A stretch of DNA of 31,756 nt from Castellaniella sp. UBA6218 (lineage in GTDB: Bacteria > Pseudomonadota > Gammaproteobacteria > Burkholderiales > Burkholderiaceae_B), in NCBI GenBank assembly GCA_002421865.1, contig DISE01000045.1:957-32712 (forward strand). The letters run 5' to 3'. Positions 31,503-31,756 of the stretch are shown here, piece by piece (the first letter of the stretch is position 1; each line of letters starts with the position of its first letter). The position numbers and the translations under genes were made by a program. The notes beneath the pieces are model-generated. The model did not search any database and was not told the origin of the DNA. It saw only the letters and a list, made by a program, of their open reading frames with translations.

Positions 31503-31756
31503 ATGGAATTCCTGAATCAACTCGTCAACCAGATCAACGGTCTGGTCTGGGGGCCGCCGATGCTGGTCCTCATCCTGGGGACCGGCCTGTTCCTGATGGT
31601 GATCCTGAAACTGATGCCGCTGCGGCGCATCGGCACAGGCTTCGCGATGATCTGGCGCGGCCGCCACCGGGGCGACATGGCCACAGGGGAAATCAGCCCG
31701 TTCGAAGCGCTGATGACCTGCCTGGCCGCCACCGTCGGCACCGGCAACATCGCCGG
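31503..31756 (+). CDS. AGCS-family sodium:alanine/glycine symporter (3' truncated by window)
   Basis: The first 84 residues are visible. After a short N-terminal helix (L-N-Q-L-V-N-Q-I-N-G-L-V-W-G-P-P) comes TM1 with L-I-L-G-T-G-L-F-L, and the family signature G-E-I-S-P-F-E-A-L-M-T-C-L-A-A-T-V-G-T-G-N-I-A-G, whose second half is typical of the AGCS (AlsT/DagA) transporters that move alanine or glycine with sodium. SD GGAGG at 31487-31491, 11 nt before the ATG. The rest, including the other helices, lies beyond the window. It is divergent from hemE. Confidence 0.92.
   Translation, partial: MEFLNQLVNQINGLVWGPPMLVLILGTGLFLMVILKLMPLRRIGTGFAMIWRGRHRGDMATGEISPFEALMTCLAATVGTGNIA

Noticed and set aside
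1..31756. CRISPR array, IS element or prophage
   Set aside because: No regularly spaced repeats, transposase, integrase or phage structural gene were seen on either strand.

Overview
The window is GC-rich chromosomal DNA from a betaproteobacterium. Protein flavour and gene content (gatB, a betaproteobacterial metX-metW pair, priA-rep, hemE, a membrane-anchored dihaem cytochrome c5) point to Burkholderiales, most likely Alcaligenaceae (Bordetella/Castellaniella-like). That placement is inference from protein similarity and was not computed. Most of the window is housekeeping sequence with several accessory patches.

Layout. (1) 1-5000: 3' part of gatB, pyrE, a class III extradiol (DODA/LigB-type) dioxygenase, exonuclease III and an FAD-dependent monooxygenase. 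A cluster of hairpins framed by a perfect 25-bp inverted repeat separates gatB from pyrE. (2) 5000-7400: a YjfB-like small motility protein behind a sigma-28-like promoter and before a strong terminator; then an AT-richer insertion with one 442-aa unrecognised coiled-coil protein; then a damaged phnA-like gene. (3) 7600-15500: a BASS-family transporter with a divergent AraC regulator; the overlapping metX-metW-ampG operon behind a SAM-II riboswitch; a solo LuxR-type HTH protein overlapping a convergent lipoprotein gene; gshA. (4) 15500-20000: a UPF0126/TRIC channel-like protein, then an apparent operon of PAP2 phosphatase, COG4705-type membrane protein with four G-x4-D repeats, OmpR-type response regulator and QseC-like kinase. 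(5) 20000-22000: a lower-GC Sel1-repeat protein beside tRNA-Arg(CCG). (6) 22000-25400: dihaem cytochrome c, a PsrA/TetR-like palindrome before a coupled nitronate monooxygenase/crotonase pair, and a 76-aa basic protein behind two tandem palindromes. (7) 25400-31756: rep, priA and hemE on the minus strand, with DnaA-box-like sites in the AT-rich hemE-priA gap, and the start of an AGCS sodium:amino-acid symporter.

How the parts fit: the methionine operon is probably switched off at translation initiation by SAM; priA and rep are adjacent and cooperate in replication restart; the nitronate monooxygenase/crotonase pair looks like a small acyl-CoA or nitro-compound catabolic unit under a local repressor; the PAP2-COG4705-two-component cluster looks like an envelope-stress or ion-response unit. 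No CRISPR array, rRNA, integrase or transposase was seen. The least explained items are the 442-aa AT-rich gene, the COG4705 four-repeat membrane protein in its two-component operon, the small protein with tandem operators, and the hairpin block after gatB.
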